DNA from: Rhodocyclaceae bacterium
Lineage (GTDB): Bacteria; Pseudomonadota; Gammaproteobacteria; Burkholderiales; Rhodocyclaceae
Direction: 5' to 3'
NCBI GenBank assembly: GCA_008080565.1
Contig: VIKE01000001.1
Coordinates: 60,534 to 124,533, forward strand
Length of the DNA stretch: 64,000 nt
Positions 1-8,071 of this stretch are shown here, piece after piece (the first letter of the stretch is position 1; each line of letters begins with the position of its first letter). A model generated the notes under the pieces. The model worked only from the letters and a program-made list of their open reading frames with translations. It ran no database searches and had not been told where the DNA came from. The translations under genes were made by a program, and so were the position numbers.

Positions 1-729
1 GTGCGTCGGCCGTTTTGCATGACCAGTCTCGGCGGCGTTGAACTGAACCCCGGGTTTGATGCGCCGCGAGGTTCGCGCTTCAGCCAGGACAGCACCTCGA
101 CCTCGTCCTTCTATCAGGTGCATTGGTATGTCGACCCAATCATCTTCTGGCTGGAAGCCATCTTCGACAATGCCTGTCTGGAGCAGAGTTCCTTCGATGT
201 GGCCTACCTCACCGAACTCGATCCAATGTGGCACGACGATGAACTGACGTTCATTTTTAATCCAGATGTCGCTCTGTTCGGCAATCTGCCGGCCCGTGCT
301 GCCTGTGCTGCGGATTGTGTTGCGGCAACAGTGGGGTTCCCACTGAACACCTTGTTCTGGTGCGCGGGATGCCAAGGAAGCCTCTATCCACTTAACGGAA
401 ACGTGCAAGCACATATTGGCGGTGTCCAGGCATCTAGTCTGGAGATGACCCGCCTGATTGCGAAGATGCATCGCGAGGGGCTGATGTGGGCGGCATCCGG
501 CGAGGACGGGCTCTGTGGCTATTACCCGCAGCCGATCATGGACAAGACCGGCTACAAGTACCAGATGCTGTACCCGATCCCGCAGACGGCGAAGATCGCT
601 GGCAAATGTTGCCAGCCTCTGGGGCGATCGACGGTCCTTTGGGGGGCAGGCAAGGAATACCCTTTTGAAGGCGAGGACTTCGCCTACATGGTTTTTCGAA
701 AACGCAACTGCTGCCAAGGGGCCTTTTGA
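1..729 (+). CDS. traU: TraU, F-type conjugation protein (5' end outside window)
   Basis: This is the C-terminal part of TraU, a periplasmic protein needed for F-type conjugative DNA transfer and pilus assembly. The reading frame is open from base 1, so the start lies upstream. About 240 residues remain, against roughly 330 in F TraU. Visible family features are the segment FCMTSLGGVELNPGFDAPRG near the new N-terminus, many cysteines including CAGCQG and CCQ, and the characteristic ending WGAGKEYPFEGEDFAYMVFRKRNCC. trbC starts 4 bases after the stop, so the two genes belong to one transfer operon. Confidence 0.93.
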   Translation: MRRPFCMTSLGGVELNPGFDAPRGSRFSQDSTSTSSFYQVHWYVDPIIFWLEAIFDNACLEQSSFDVAYLTELDPMWHDDELTFIFNPDVALFGNLPARAACAADCVAATVGFPLNTLFWCAGCQGSLYPLNGNVQAHIGGVQASSLEMTRLIAKMHREGLMWAASGEDGLCGYYPQPIMDKTGYKYQMLYPIPQTAKIAGKCCQPLGRSTVLWGAGKEYPFEGEDFAYMVFRKRNCCQGAF

Positions 730-733
730 AACC

Positions 734-1435
734 ATGAATCAATATCCATGCGGCGTACTCATCGCAGCTTCAATTGCGTGTTCAGTGTCGAGCATTGCAT
801 GGGCGCAGGCTGTGCTGCCAAGCGATGGCGACATGCGCGTGGCGCGGCAACGCATGGAGGAGGCTCTTAAGGGGATGGGGCCGGCAAGAATAGCGAATCC
901 GTTGTCTGTGCCGAAAACTGACGCATTACCGAAGCCAGTAGCTAAGAGTCCGGACATTTCCCAGATCGCAGAGTCCTATCGCCATGCGTCTTCGCCCAGG
1001 TCAGAAATCCCATCTGACATCCCTGAGCTGATGGTCTTCGTCTCGTTCTCGATGCCGAAGGAAGCGCTTGAGCGAATCGTCGCCCAGTCGGAAAAGTCGG
1101 GCGCCGTCCTCGTCCTTCGCGGTCTCAAAGGCAACTCCCTGAGCCGAATGGGGGAGGAACTGGCCGCCTTGGTCGGGAAGAGAAATGTCACAGCCATTAT
1201 TCATCCCCCAGCCTTCAAACAGTTCAAGGTGGCTCAAGTACCGGCGTTGGTAATCGCCCGGTCCGGGCAAGCGACCAAGATTGGTGAGGACGGATGCGCT
1301 GCTCCGGCAAGCTATATCAAGGTTGATGGCGACGTTGGTCAAGACTACGCCCTTGATCTCATTGAACGCCAAGCACCGAACTGGGCAGAAGCGGCAAGGC
1401 GCTATGCCGCAAGATTGGCTGGGCCTCGTCCGTGA
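734..1435 (+). CDS. trbC: TrbC, F-type pilus assembly protein
   Basis: TrbC is a periplasmic protein of the F-type type IV secretion system, required for pilin assembly. The ATG at 734 is preferred because it is followed by a signal peptide (MNQYPCGVLIAASIACSVSS, cleavage after AWA); upstream in-frame codons lie inside traU. The mature part has the TrbC thioredoxin-like core: ELMVFVSFSMPKEALERIV, then VLRGLKGNS, then VPALVI near the C-terminus. The protein is 233 residues, a usual size for the family. Its TGA overlaps the GTG start of the next gene (GTGA), which suggests translational coupling. Confidence 0.9.
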   Translation: MNQYPCGVLIAASIACSVSSIAWAQAVLPSDGDMRVARQRMEEALKGMGPARIANPLSVPKTDALPKPVAKSPDISQIAESYRHASSPRSEIPSDIPELMVFVSFSMPKEALERIVAQSEKSGAVLVLRGLKGNSLSRMGEELAALVGKRNVTAIIHPPAFKQFKVAQVPALVIARSGQATKIGEDGCAAPASYIKVDGDVGQDYALDLIERQAPNWAEAARRYAARLAGPRP

Positions 1436-2631
1436 GGTACCTATTTGTCTGGTGCATGGTTTTCATGGCGACCGCGACCAACGCGGTAGCACAGGGCTAC
1501 GACGCAGGTACGGCATTCACTGATGGCAGGGCGCTTGGATCAGGCTCGATCAATGGTGCCTTTCAGGGAATCGGTAGCGGGAATGCCGCGTCCATGGTTC
1601 CAGGTTACGGGCAGAGCGCCACGCAAACTCAGTTGTTCCAAGGCGGGCAGGGGCAGCTATCTGGACCCGGTGTCACAAAGGTTACGGACTGCGCTAGCCA
1701 AGTGCCGGATGCCGACGCCTATCGGCGGCAGGAGTGTGATGCAGTGAATTTTGTGGCGCGCAACCCGAGCGTGAGGCCAGCCTTCTCGATTGATCGTGCC
1801 ACCGATCCTCTGATCGGTCGTGCCAATTCCATCGCCAGCAACCCAACCCTGCAGGTCACTGGCGTCAATATCGGGGCAACTACGGAGCAGTGCCGTGTGG
1901 TGACGGAGACCACGCCGGCGACGTTTTCGACAGAGGTCTGTACCGAGTACCGGCCCGTGAGCAGTAATTTCTGTTCGACTGCCCGCCAGATCGCCGTCGA
2001 TCAACATCATCTGTACCAATGTGTCGAGCAGATGCAAACGCTCAGCAATGCCACCTGCTACATCGGTCGGCAGATTGCGGTGAACACCAGCTACAACTAT
2101 CAATGCAACCAGACGGTGCAGGGATATGAAACGTTGAGCTGTCGGCGCGGAGTCTCGGCCACAGTCGGGTTTGGCCAATGCACGCCCGGCGCCTGGCTGG
2201 GAAGGGCCGCGTTCATGGATTGCAGCTGGTGCGTAGACCCGTACATGGCCATGAACATCTTCTGCGGAAGCGATGGCCGGTCGTATGTGGTGGAACCTTA
2301 CCGATCCTACGATGGTGTGAATCGCTACGATTACAACTGGATCGGCTATCCATGGGACGGGAGTTACGGCCGGTTCCCGGTTGCGGTGGCTCCAGGGCAG
2401 TCGGTTACCGACTATTACGTCAGCAACCTCGGGTTCGGCTGCAATCTCTATGTGTATTTCAGCGTCAGCTGCAGCTCAACGACCTGCACGCCTTCAATGC
2501 GTAATGTCAGCTCTGGGTGCAATTCCTCAGGAGGAACTGGCACTGGGGCGCCACTCCAATTGCCGATGTCAAAAACCGTCAGCAGTTGGACATCCAATGA
2601 GTGCGCCACTCTGCAGCAGCGGGCACGGTAA
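1432..2631 (+). CDS. Cysteine-rich secreted TraN-like conjugation protein (short)
   Basis: This 399-residue protein begins with a signal peptide (MRYLFVWCMVFMATATNAVA) at a GTG that overlaps the trbC stop. A Gly/Ser/Gln-rich N-terminal stretch is followed by a cysteine-rich region (about residues 150-260) with spaced CxxV/YxC motifs such as EQCRVVTE, NATCYIGRQIAV and NYQCNQTV, and then an aromatic-rich C-terminal part. The position between trbC and traN and the cysteine pattern point to a TraN-related mating-pair stabilisation protein exported to the outer membrane. It lacks the long C-terminal TraN module of its neighbour. The family call is moderate; the conjugation role rests mainly on operon context. 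Confidence 0.6.
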   Translation: MRYLFVWCMVFMATATNAVAQGYDAGTAFTDGRALGSGSINGAFQGIGSGNAASMVPGYGQSATQTQLFQGGQGQLSGPGVTKVTDCASQVPDADAYRRQECDAVNFVARNPSVRPAFSIDRATDPLIGRANSIASNPTLQVTGVNIGATTEQCRVVTETTPATFSTEVCTEYRPVSSNFCSTARQIAVDQHHLYQCVEQMQTLSNATCYIGRQIAVNTSYNYQCNQTVQGYETLSCRRGVSATVGFGQCTPGAWLGRAAFMDCSWCVDPYMAMNIFCGSDGRSYVVEPYRSYDGVNRYDYNWIGYPWDGSYGRFPVAVAPGQSVTDYYVSNLGFGCNLYVYFSVSCSSTTCTPSMRNVSSGCNSSGGTGTGAPLQLPMSKTVSSWTSNECATLQQRAR

Positions 2632-4712
2632 TGAGGACACTGACGTTTTTGGCTCTTCTTCTCATGGCTTTCGTGAGCCAGGCGGTTGCCGGCGATTGTC
2701 GACTGGAAAGTTCGACCTGCGTTGATAGCACCCCAAGCAAGACGATATCCGGTGTTGTCGTGACATTGGCCGACGTAGGCGGCTGTTGGGAGCTCCAGGA
2801 TAACTACACCTGCATCAAACCCGATTCGATTGATTACTGTTCGGCACTGACAGCAGCTGGCTGCGGACAAACCAGCTCGACCTGTAGCGATACCGCTTTC
2901 AATGGGACCTGCAATACGTACACGAAGACATTTAGGTGTGGCTCCAGCCAGGGAACCCCCACCAACACGGTCCGCTTGGATAACACCTACACGCTGGCGA
3001 CGGATACCGCGAATACGAGCCAGTGCAGCAGCTATGCTCAAAATTCCCGCTGTCGCCTGGCGGCGCATACCTGTGTCGATTCGACGTCATGCAAGGCCGA
3101 TCCCAGCGGGGCGACGGTGTGTCTGGCCGGTGTGACGCCGCCAGCGGGTGGACTCAACTCTACGGCTACATGCTGGCGCTATCAGGATGACTATTCCTGC
3201 ATTGCCGAGAATCACATCGACTATTGCGCGGCCATCAAAGCAACCGAAGGGTGTGCGCTGGTCAGTTCGACCTGCGACAGCACGGCATTCGACGGGTCAT
3301 GCAACCAATATACCCGACGGTATCAATGCACCAACGTTACGGCCTCGACGAGCACCCCGACGGTGGTTGAACTGAATACATCCTACACCATCACGTCGAA
3401 CACACTGGATACCAGTCAGTGCTCCTCATTCGCGCAAAGCACCAATTGCGTCCACGCAGCGACGACCTGTACCGATAGCACGCCCTGCAAAACGATCAAT
3501 GGGTTACAGGTCTGCCTGACTTCCGTATCCCCTTTGCCGGCTGGGGCACAAAGCTCGGGAGATTCCTGTTGGGTTCGTTCTGAGGATTACACCTGTGCTG
3601 GTACGACGCTGACCAACGATTGCCAGGAGTTGATTGATCGGGGGTGTACGCAGGTCTCATCCCAATGTATTGACCAGTTGGCTTCCGGGAGTTGTGACAT
3701 GAGCGAAAGAACCTATTCATGCCAGACGTCCCCGGCATCTCAGACTCAGCGCACGGTATGCGATCAGCGATCATTTTGCCAAAGTGGAACCGGATGCTTC
3801 GACACCAGTAATCCAGCCGATCAGGATTTCGGGAAGGCCATGGCGTCGATGGAGGCAGCACGCGAAGCAGGCGTCTACGGTGCCGATCAGCGACTGTTTA
3901 AGGGCGTGGGGGAACAGTGTCGTAAGAAGCTCTTTGGCCTGGTGAATTGTTGCAAGAAGGGCGGGGGCGGTGCTGCCAGAAGCAACAATGTACTGATGTC
4001 GGCAACCATTCAGGGAGCCTTTGCCGGCGGACAACTGGCGGTGAATGCCGGCAGCAAGTACATGTTCGACTTCATGTACCCCCAATACACGAGCTATATC
4101 GAGGCCGGCGCCCAAGCCATGATCTCCTCGGAGGTACTTTTTACTCCAACCAATTTCCAGCCATCCTTCAGCTTCTACGGATTGACGTTCTCGACCGGGA
4201 CCGTGACCAGCGGTCTGCTAGGCGGACCAATCTACTCGCTCGGATCACTAGGGAGCTTCAATTTCTACTTCGATCCATATTCCTTGGCAGCTGCCGTCGC
4301 CTTGCAACTCCTGTCCGAGTTGCTCTCTTGCGAACAATCGGAACAGTTGCTGGCAATGCACAGGGACGCCAATCTTTGCGTCCATGTGGGTTCATTCTGC
4401 TCGGCACGGATCCCGATTCTTCGGACTTGCATCGAGCAAACCGAGTCCTATTGCTGCTTCAACTCGCGTCTGGCCAGGATCATCAATGAACAGGGCAGGG
4501 GACAGATCGGGAAAGGCTGGGGGAGCGCTGAGAGCCCGGACTGTTCTGGATTCACAACATCGGAGTTCGAGCAGCTCGATTTTTCCCGGATCGATATGAG
4601 CGAGTTCGTCCAGGAAATTGCCTCCAGTGTGCGTGTTCCCAGCGCCTCATCCATGGGGCAGAACGTCCAAAGCACTGTCCAGCAACGCGTCAACAGCTAT
4701 TACAACCGATGA
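2631..4712 (+). CDS. traN: TraN, mating-pair stabilisation protein with three Cys-rich repeats
   Basis: TraN is the outer-membrane protein that stabilises contact with the recipient cell in F-type conjugation. The ATG at 2631 shares its first base with the preceding stop (TAATG) and opens a signal peptide (MRTLTFLALLLMAFVSQAVA). An earlier in-frame ATG at 2601 would precede this signal and is unlikely. From about residues 22 to 365 there are three tandem cysteine-rich repeats of about 120-130 residues, each starting like CxxxxxTCxDST and containing CWxxxxxYxC and a CxxxSSxC segment. The C-terminal half has the family features CCKKGGGG, ESYCCFNSRLARIINEQG and QIGKGWGSAESPDCSGFT. The product is 693 residues. 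Confidence 0.88.
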   Translation: MRTLTFLALLLMAFVSQAVAGDCRLESSTCVDSTPSKTISGVVVTLADVGGCWELQDNYTCIKPDSIDYCSALTAAGCGQTSSTCSDTAFNGTCNTYTKTFRCGSSQGTPTNTVRLDNTYTLATDTANTSQCSSYAQNSRCRLAAHTCVDSTSCKADPSGATVCLAGVTPPAGGLNSTATCWRYQDDYSCIAENHIDYCAAIKATEGCALVSSTCDSTAFDGSCNQYTRRYQCTNVTASTSTPTVVELNTSYTITSNTLDTSQCSSFAQSTNCVHAATTCTDSTPCKTINGLQVCLTSVSPLPAGAQSSGDSCWVRSEDYTCAGTTLTNDCQELIDRGCTQVSSQCIDQLASGSCDMSERTYSCQTSPASQTQRTVCDQRSFCQSGTGCFDTSNPADQDFGKAMASMEAAREAGVYGADQRLFKGVGEQCRKKLFGLVNCCKKGGGGAARSNNVLMSATIQGAFAGGQLAVNAGSKYMFDFMYPQYTSYIEAGAQAMISSEVLFTPTNFQPSFSFYGLTFSTGTVTSGLLGGPIYSLGSLGSFNFYFDPYSLAAAVALQLLSELLSCEQSEQLLAMHRDANLCVHVGSFCSARIPILRTCIEQTESYCCFNSRLARIINEQGRGQIGKGWGSAESPDCSGFTTSEFEQLDFSRIDMSEFVQEIASSVRVPSASSMGQNVQSTVQQRVNSYYNR

Positions 4713-5125
4713 ATCGACCTCTGAACGTACTTACGATGGCGCTCTGTTTTTTTGCTTTGCTGGGAAGCAAGGATATTCTTGCTGCCGATCTTAAGCAGCA
4801 TTTGATTGCTGCAATCGATGCACCCAATGGTCGGTCCGGCGGGGATCTGAGCGGGCCAATGGCTGATTTTTTCAAGGCACAGACTCGTTCCTCCAACCCC
4901 GTGAAGGTTCAAGTCAGAACGTTGTCGAAATTTGCTGAAGCGGGTTGTGCTCGCTTGGAGGCGACCTTGATGCAAGATGCGGTACCAACTCAGGAAGGGA
5001 AGCTGATTCCGTTTGCCATCCGCTACGAACTCAATCTGTGCCGTAACGGGCAGCCACCGACCGAGGGGATTGACCTCGACGCGGCATCACGAGCACTTTC
5101 ACGTGAGGCACCACGTCAAAGATGA
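4709..5125 (+). CDS. Small secreted protein at the end of the transfer operon
   Basis: This 138-residue protein starts at an ATG overlapping the traN stop (ATGA), so it is part of the same operon. It begins with a clear signal peptide (MNRPLNVLTMALCFFALLG, predicted cleavage after ILA) and has two cysteines in the mature part (EAGCARLEAT and ELNLCRNGQ), which could form one disulfide in the periplasm. I do not recognise the family. Its place suggests an accessory periplasmic role in conjugation. No other domain is visible. Confidence 0.65.
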   Translation: MNRPLNVLTMALCFFALLGSKDILAADLKQHLIAAIDAPNGRSGGDLSGPMADFFKAQTRSSNPVKVQVRTLSKFAEAGCARLEATLMQDAVPTQEGKLIPFAIRYELNLCRNGQPPTEGIDLDAASRALSREAPRQR

Positions 5126-5166
5126 GAAAATGCAAATTTCCTTAATCACCAACAGGGAGTAACACG

Positions 5167-5457
5167 ATGAACAAATCCGAGCTGATCGAAGCGCTGGCCA
5201 CCAAAGCTGATCTGTCCAAGGCGGCCGCTGGTCGTGCCGTGGATGTTCTGGTCGAAGAAATTGTGACCGCTGTCGCCAAGGGGGATTCGGTGACTCTGGT
5301 GGGCTTTGGTACCTTCAAGTCGGCAGCTCGCGCGGCTCGCGAAGGCAAGAACCCGAAAACCGGCGAGAAAATCAAGATCGCAGCAACGACGGTACCGAAG
5401 TTCTCTGCGGGCGCCACCTTCAAACAGGAAGTAGCCGCCCAAGCCAAAAAGAAGTAA
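5167..5457 (+). CDS. HU-family DNA-binding protein
   Basis: HU proteins are small dimeric nucleoid proteins that bend DNA. The 96-residue product has the full family layout: MNKSELIEALATKADLSKAAA at the N-terminus, GFGTFKSAARAAREGKNPKTG (the GFGxF and RxGxNPxTG signatures) leading into the beta arm, and the KIxAxxVPKFxAG segment. A ribosome-binding site (AGGGAG) sits just before the ATG. It lies 41 bases after the transfer operon on the accessory element, so it may be an element-borne HU acting in element maintenance or transfer; that is inference. A chromosomal HU gene would normally lie elsewhere. Confidence 0.93.
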   Translation: MNKSELIEALATKADLSKAAAGRAVDVLVEEIVTAVAKGDSVTLVGFGTFKSAARAAREGKNPKTGEKIKIAATTVPKFSAGATFKQEVAAQAKKK

Positions 5458-5502
5458 GCGGTCAGGGTTGTACCGTCACTAGGCCAGGTCCAGCAGCTGC
5501 AA

Positions 5503-5566
5503 TCAACGATCGTTTAGTTTTCCTTGCATTGAGGGCTAATACAAGGCAAAATTCAACGATCGTTTA
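5503..5566 (+). promoter_or_regulatory. Paired palindromic operators and promoter of hipBA
   Basis: The 14-mer TCAACGATCGTTTA occurs twice exactly 50 bases apart (5503-5516 and 5553-5566); each copy contains the perfect palindrome AACGATCGTT (5505-5514, 5555-5564). A possible promoter lies between them: TTGCAT (5524-5529) and CAAAAT (5547-5552) with a 17-base gap. The second palindrome would then cover the transcription start. HipB-type antitoxins are known to repress their own operon by binding such palindromes. The repeats are seen; the promoter and the binding are inferred. Confidence 0.6.
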
Positions 5567-5583
5567 TCATTATCGGAGGGGCT

Positions 5584-5820
5584 ATGGCAAACAGGGAAGT
5601 TGGTATCTCTTCTGTCGTCGAGCTTGGGGAGATTCTTCGGGCTGTCCGCAAGGAATCTGGACTGACTCAACGCGATGCCGCTGCTCTATGCAACGTCAGT
5701 TTGCCATTTCTTAACGGTCTGGAGCAAGGGAAACCGACAGCCCAGATCGGAAAAGTACTGTCCGTCTGCAGCCGGTTCGGTATTGACGTCAGGTTGAGAT
5801 TGCCGGGTGAAACGGCATGA
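5584..5820 (+). CDS. hipB: HipB-type antitoxin, XRE helix-turn-helix
   Basis: HipB neutralises the HipA kinase and represses the operon. The 78-residue protein carries one XRE/Cro-type helix-turn-helix: LGEILRAVRKESGLTQRDAAALCNVSLPFLNGLEQGKP, with the usual recognition helix around SLPFLNGLEQG. The ATG at 5584 follows a good ribosome-binding site (GGAGGGGCT). The stop overlaps the hipA start (ATGA), the normal arrangement for this toxin-antitoxin pair. Two identical palindromes directly upstream are the likely operators. Confidence 0.88.
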   Translation: MANREVGISSVVELGEILRAVRKESGLTQRDAAALCNVSLPFLNGLEQGKPTAQIGKVLSVCSRFGIDVRLRLPGETA

Positions 5821-7175
5821 ACGCTTTGATTGTCTCGGCCAACGGTATCCCGGTCGGAACCATTGAAATCGAAAATGGGCGGTGGAAGTTCAGCTACGCG
5901 ACCGAGTGGAAGGATTATGCGTTATCGCCCAATTTTCCGATTGCCACCCGAAAATTTGAAGACACTACAGACGCCAAGCCGGTTGAATGGTTCTTCGAGA
6001 ACCTGTTGCCCGAAGGCCGACTGCGAGACCTGATCGCCTTCCGGGACAGAATCGATCCCCGGGACACCTGGGCGCTTCTGATTCGACACGGACAGGACAC
6101 CGCGGGAGCTCTTTCGCTGATCCCCGAAGGGTTTGATGTGGCGACAGAGGAGATTTTGGTCCCACTCGCGAGAGAGGCACTACAGGAAAAGATTGAGGCA
6201 TCTAGAGCGCGCAATCTCCCTCTGATGGCGTCATGGGAAGAAATCCGCATGTCTCTGGCTGGTGCCCAGGAAAAACTGGGGCTGCGTATCGACGCCCATG
6301 GTGCGATGTTCCTGCCTGAGGGTTCGGCGCCATCGACCCATATCGTCAAACCAGAGAATGCCAGCGCGGACTTCCCTCACTGCCCGGCCAACGAATTTTT
6401 CTGCATGCGCCTGGCCCATGAGCTGAAGGTTCCGGTGCCTGCGGTTGGTTTGCTGCATCTTCCCGAGCCGCTTTATGTCATCGAACGATTTGACCGGGTG
6501 CCATTGGAACAGAACGCGGAGAAGGTTGCTGGGACGACGTTCGGGCGGCTCCATCAGATAGACCTATGCCAGGCGCTGGGTGTGGCGCCTTCAAAGAAAT
6601 ACGAGAGCGAGGGTGGCCTGGGTTTGCATCACTTGTTCGGGGTTCTTCGCGGCACCTTCATCGATCGCCCAATTGTGGCTGCCAATGCCGTTGTCCAGTG
6701 GGTCGCCTTTAACTATCTGATCGGCAACCTGGACGCGCACGCCAAGAACATTGCTTTCCTGATGCGGGGACAGAAAGCGGCGGTGGCGCCGTTTTACGAC
6801 ATGCTCTGCGTGGAGGCCTACCTGCCAAGGCAGACCATGTCCATGGCTATCGCCGGTGAGAACAAGCCCGGCTGGGTGGAGGGGCCGCACTGGGATGCGA
6901 TGGCCTATGAGGCTGGCGTGGCGCCAAGGCTGGTCCGTGGCATCTTGTCGCGGATGAGTGCGGACTTGCCGGAAGCCATCTCCAGAATCATCGGAGACGA
7001 ACGGCTGTTGCCGGTTGAGCGAGATTTTCTGAGAGAGAAAGTGCTGCCCGTCATTGAAGAGCGACGAGGTTTCGTCGCCGATGCAATCAAGTTCCGACAA
7101 TCGACGATTGCAGAACTGCTGACCAGGAAGGAATTCGATCCGTCAGTAGCGGAACGTCTGGCCAAGCTTTCCTGA
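5817..7175 (+). CDS. hipA: HipA-family serine/threonine kinase toxin
   Basis: HipA toxins are kinases; the E. coli protein phosphorylates glutamyl-tRNA synthetase and induces persistence. At 452 residues this copy is full length and all main motifs are visible. The N-terminal couple_hipA region includes WFFENLLPEGRLRDLIA. The core has SLAGAQEKLGL (nucleotide-binding loop), THIVKPEN (ATP lysine), NEFFCMRLAHEL, IERFDR and HQIDLCQALG. NYLIGNLDAHAKNIAFL is the catalytic aspartate/asparagine loop and APFYDMLC supplies the metal-binding aspartate. No inactivating change is apparent, so the module is probably functional. It sits on the accessory element and may stabilise it. Confidence 0.93.
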   Translation: MNALIVSANGIPVGTIEIENGRWKFSYATEWKDYALSPNFPIATRKFEDTTDAKPVEWFFENLLPEGRLRDLIAFRDRIDPRDTWALLIRHGQDTAGALSLIPEGFDVATEEILVPLAREALQEKIEASRARNLPLMASWEEIRMSLAGAQEKLGLRIDAHGAMFLPEGSAPSTHIVKPENASADFPHCPANEFFCMRLAHELKVPVPAVGLLHLPEPLYVIERFDRVPLEQNAEKVAGTTFGRLHQIDLCQALGVAPSKKYESEGGLGLHHLFGVLRGTFIDRPIVAANAVVQWVAFNYLIGNLDAHAKNIAFLMRGQKAAVAPFYDMLCVEAYLPRQTMSMAIAGENKPGWVEGPHWDAMAYEAGVAPRLVRGILSRMSADLPEAISRIIGDERLLPVERDFLREKVLPVIEERRGFVADAIKFRQSTIAELLTRKEFDPSVAERLAKLS

Positions 7176-7191
7176 TTTTTTCTGGGAGGTA

Positions 7192-7395
7192 TCAGGCGGC
7201 AGTCGCAACGGATTGCGAATGGACAGGTGCCTTCAGATGGCGCCTATTCCATGCAGTAACAGCTATAGCCTCTGTTCGACCGATAGGTCCGGTCGCATGA
7301 CAGTCCATGCACTCAACCATCCATCCGTTGATATCTACTTCGCTGGATTCCACATGCTGGCTTCCGCAAAATGGGCATGATTCGAGAATGACCAT
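7192..7395 (-). CDS. Lar-like small zinc-ribbon protein
   Basis: This 67-residue protein has two CxxC-type zinc knuckles (SCPFCGS and ECMDCHATGP) followed by EAIAVTAWNRR. That layout matches the Lar restriction-alleviation family of phages and mobile elements, whose founding member modulates type I restriction. The ATG at 7395 has a very strong ribosome-binding site (AGGAGG, 3-6 bases away). It faces hipA tail to tail, 16 bases apart. Lar-like zinc ribbons are often annotated this way by similarity only, so an anti-restriction role is plausible but not shown. Confidence 0.7.
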   Translation of the reverse strand: MVILESCPFCGSQHVESSEVDINGWMVECMDCHATGPIGRTEAIAVTAWNRRHLKAPVHSQSVATAA

Positions 7396-7483
7396 GGCTC
7401 CTCCTGTTGTTTGTCATTAGTATATTGGAATGTTGCAGATGTCCAGCGGCTGTAGATGAATTAGAACGCATCGGGACGTGCAG

Positions 7484-7795
7484 TCAGGTATGGTTGGTTT
7501 GACTCTCCAACTTTTCCGCACGCCCATTTGTCCGTGCCACTCTCTTGGAGAGCGGGTTCTTCTCCGTCATTCGCTGGCGAAGGCGATCAATATAGGATGC
7601 CAAGTCGGTGATATGAACATACCGACGCCGGTCCCGAAGAACAGTCGGAATTGGAAAGACGCCCTTGCTGATCTGATTGTGGGCGGTCCTGAGATTGATG
7701 CCGATTTCTTGCGCTGCGGCAGATAGTGTGAGCAACAGTCCGCTGTGACGGCGAGTGAGAAGAGCGAGGCTATCTTCATGGGGTGCGGTATGCAT
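7484..7795 (-). CDS. Small HTH DNA-binding protein (AlpA/PrtN/excisionase-like)
   Basis: The 103-residue protein has a winged-helix type DNA-binding segment: LTLSAAAQEIGINLRTAHNQISKG, then FPIPTVLRDRRRYVHITDLASYID. This order (helix-turn-helix, then a hairpin, then a xITDLAxYIDxL helix) is typical of AlpA-like, PrtN-like and excisionase-like regulators on prophages and integrative elements. A GGAAC sequence precedes the ATG at 7795. It may control excision or transfer genes; the exact target cannot be read from the sequence. Confidence 0.6.
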   Translation of the reverse strand: MHTAPHEDSLALLTRRHSGLLLTLSAAAQEIGINLRTAHNQISKGVFPIPTVLRDRRRYVHITDLASYIDRLRQRMTEKNPLSKRVARTNGRAEKLESQTNHT

Positions 7796-8071
7796 TTAAT
7801 GTTCCTTCGGAGTCATGAATTCATCGTAGCGTCACTACGAAATGGGGTGCGCTTGAAATGCATCCTCCAAGTTCGTATTTCGAGTGGAATGAAGTACGGC
7901 ATCGGTAGCAGGATCGTAGGGCTGCGTGGGATGGCAATCAGCACGCTCAAGCTCGCGTAGTGAGCTTTGGGTCTGTCATAGTGACAAAAGAGGTGTCAAT
8001 CTGACGGCCAGTCAAGCACTCGATTCACCCGGAAAATATGGGAGTCGGAAGAGCGAAAGGAAAAGGGAGCG
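7796..8071. other. Gene-poor stretch of 276 bases in the accessory element
   Basis: No convincing gene was found between the HTH gene and the exonuclease gene. A short rightward frame (7745-7960) overlaps the HTH gene and has no family features. The stretch carries the motif CTGACGG (around 8002-8008), which recurs near the right edge of the element. It must contain promoters for the two divergent neighbours, but no clear -35/-10 pair stands out. Confidence 0.4.

Noticed and set aside
7745..7960. Small rightward gene of 71 codons
   Set aside because: It overlaps the HTH gene on the other strand, lacks a ribosome-binding site and has no recognisable features.
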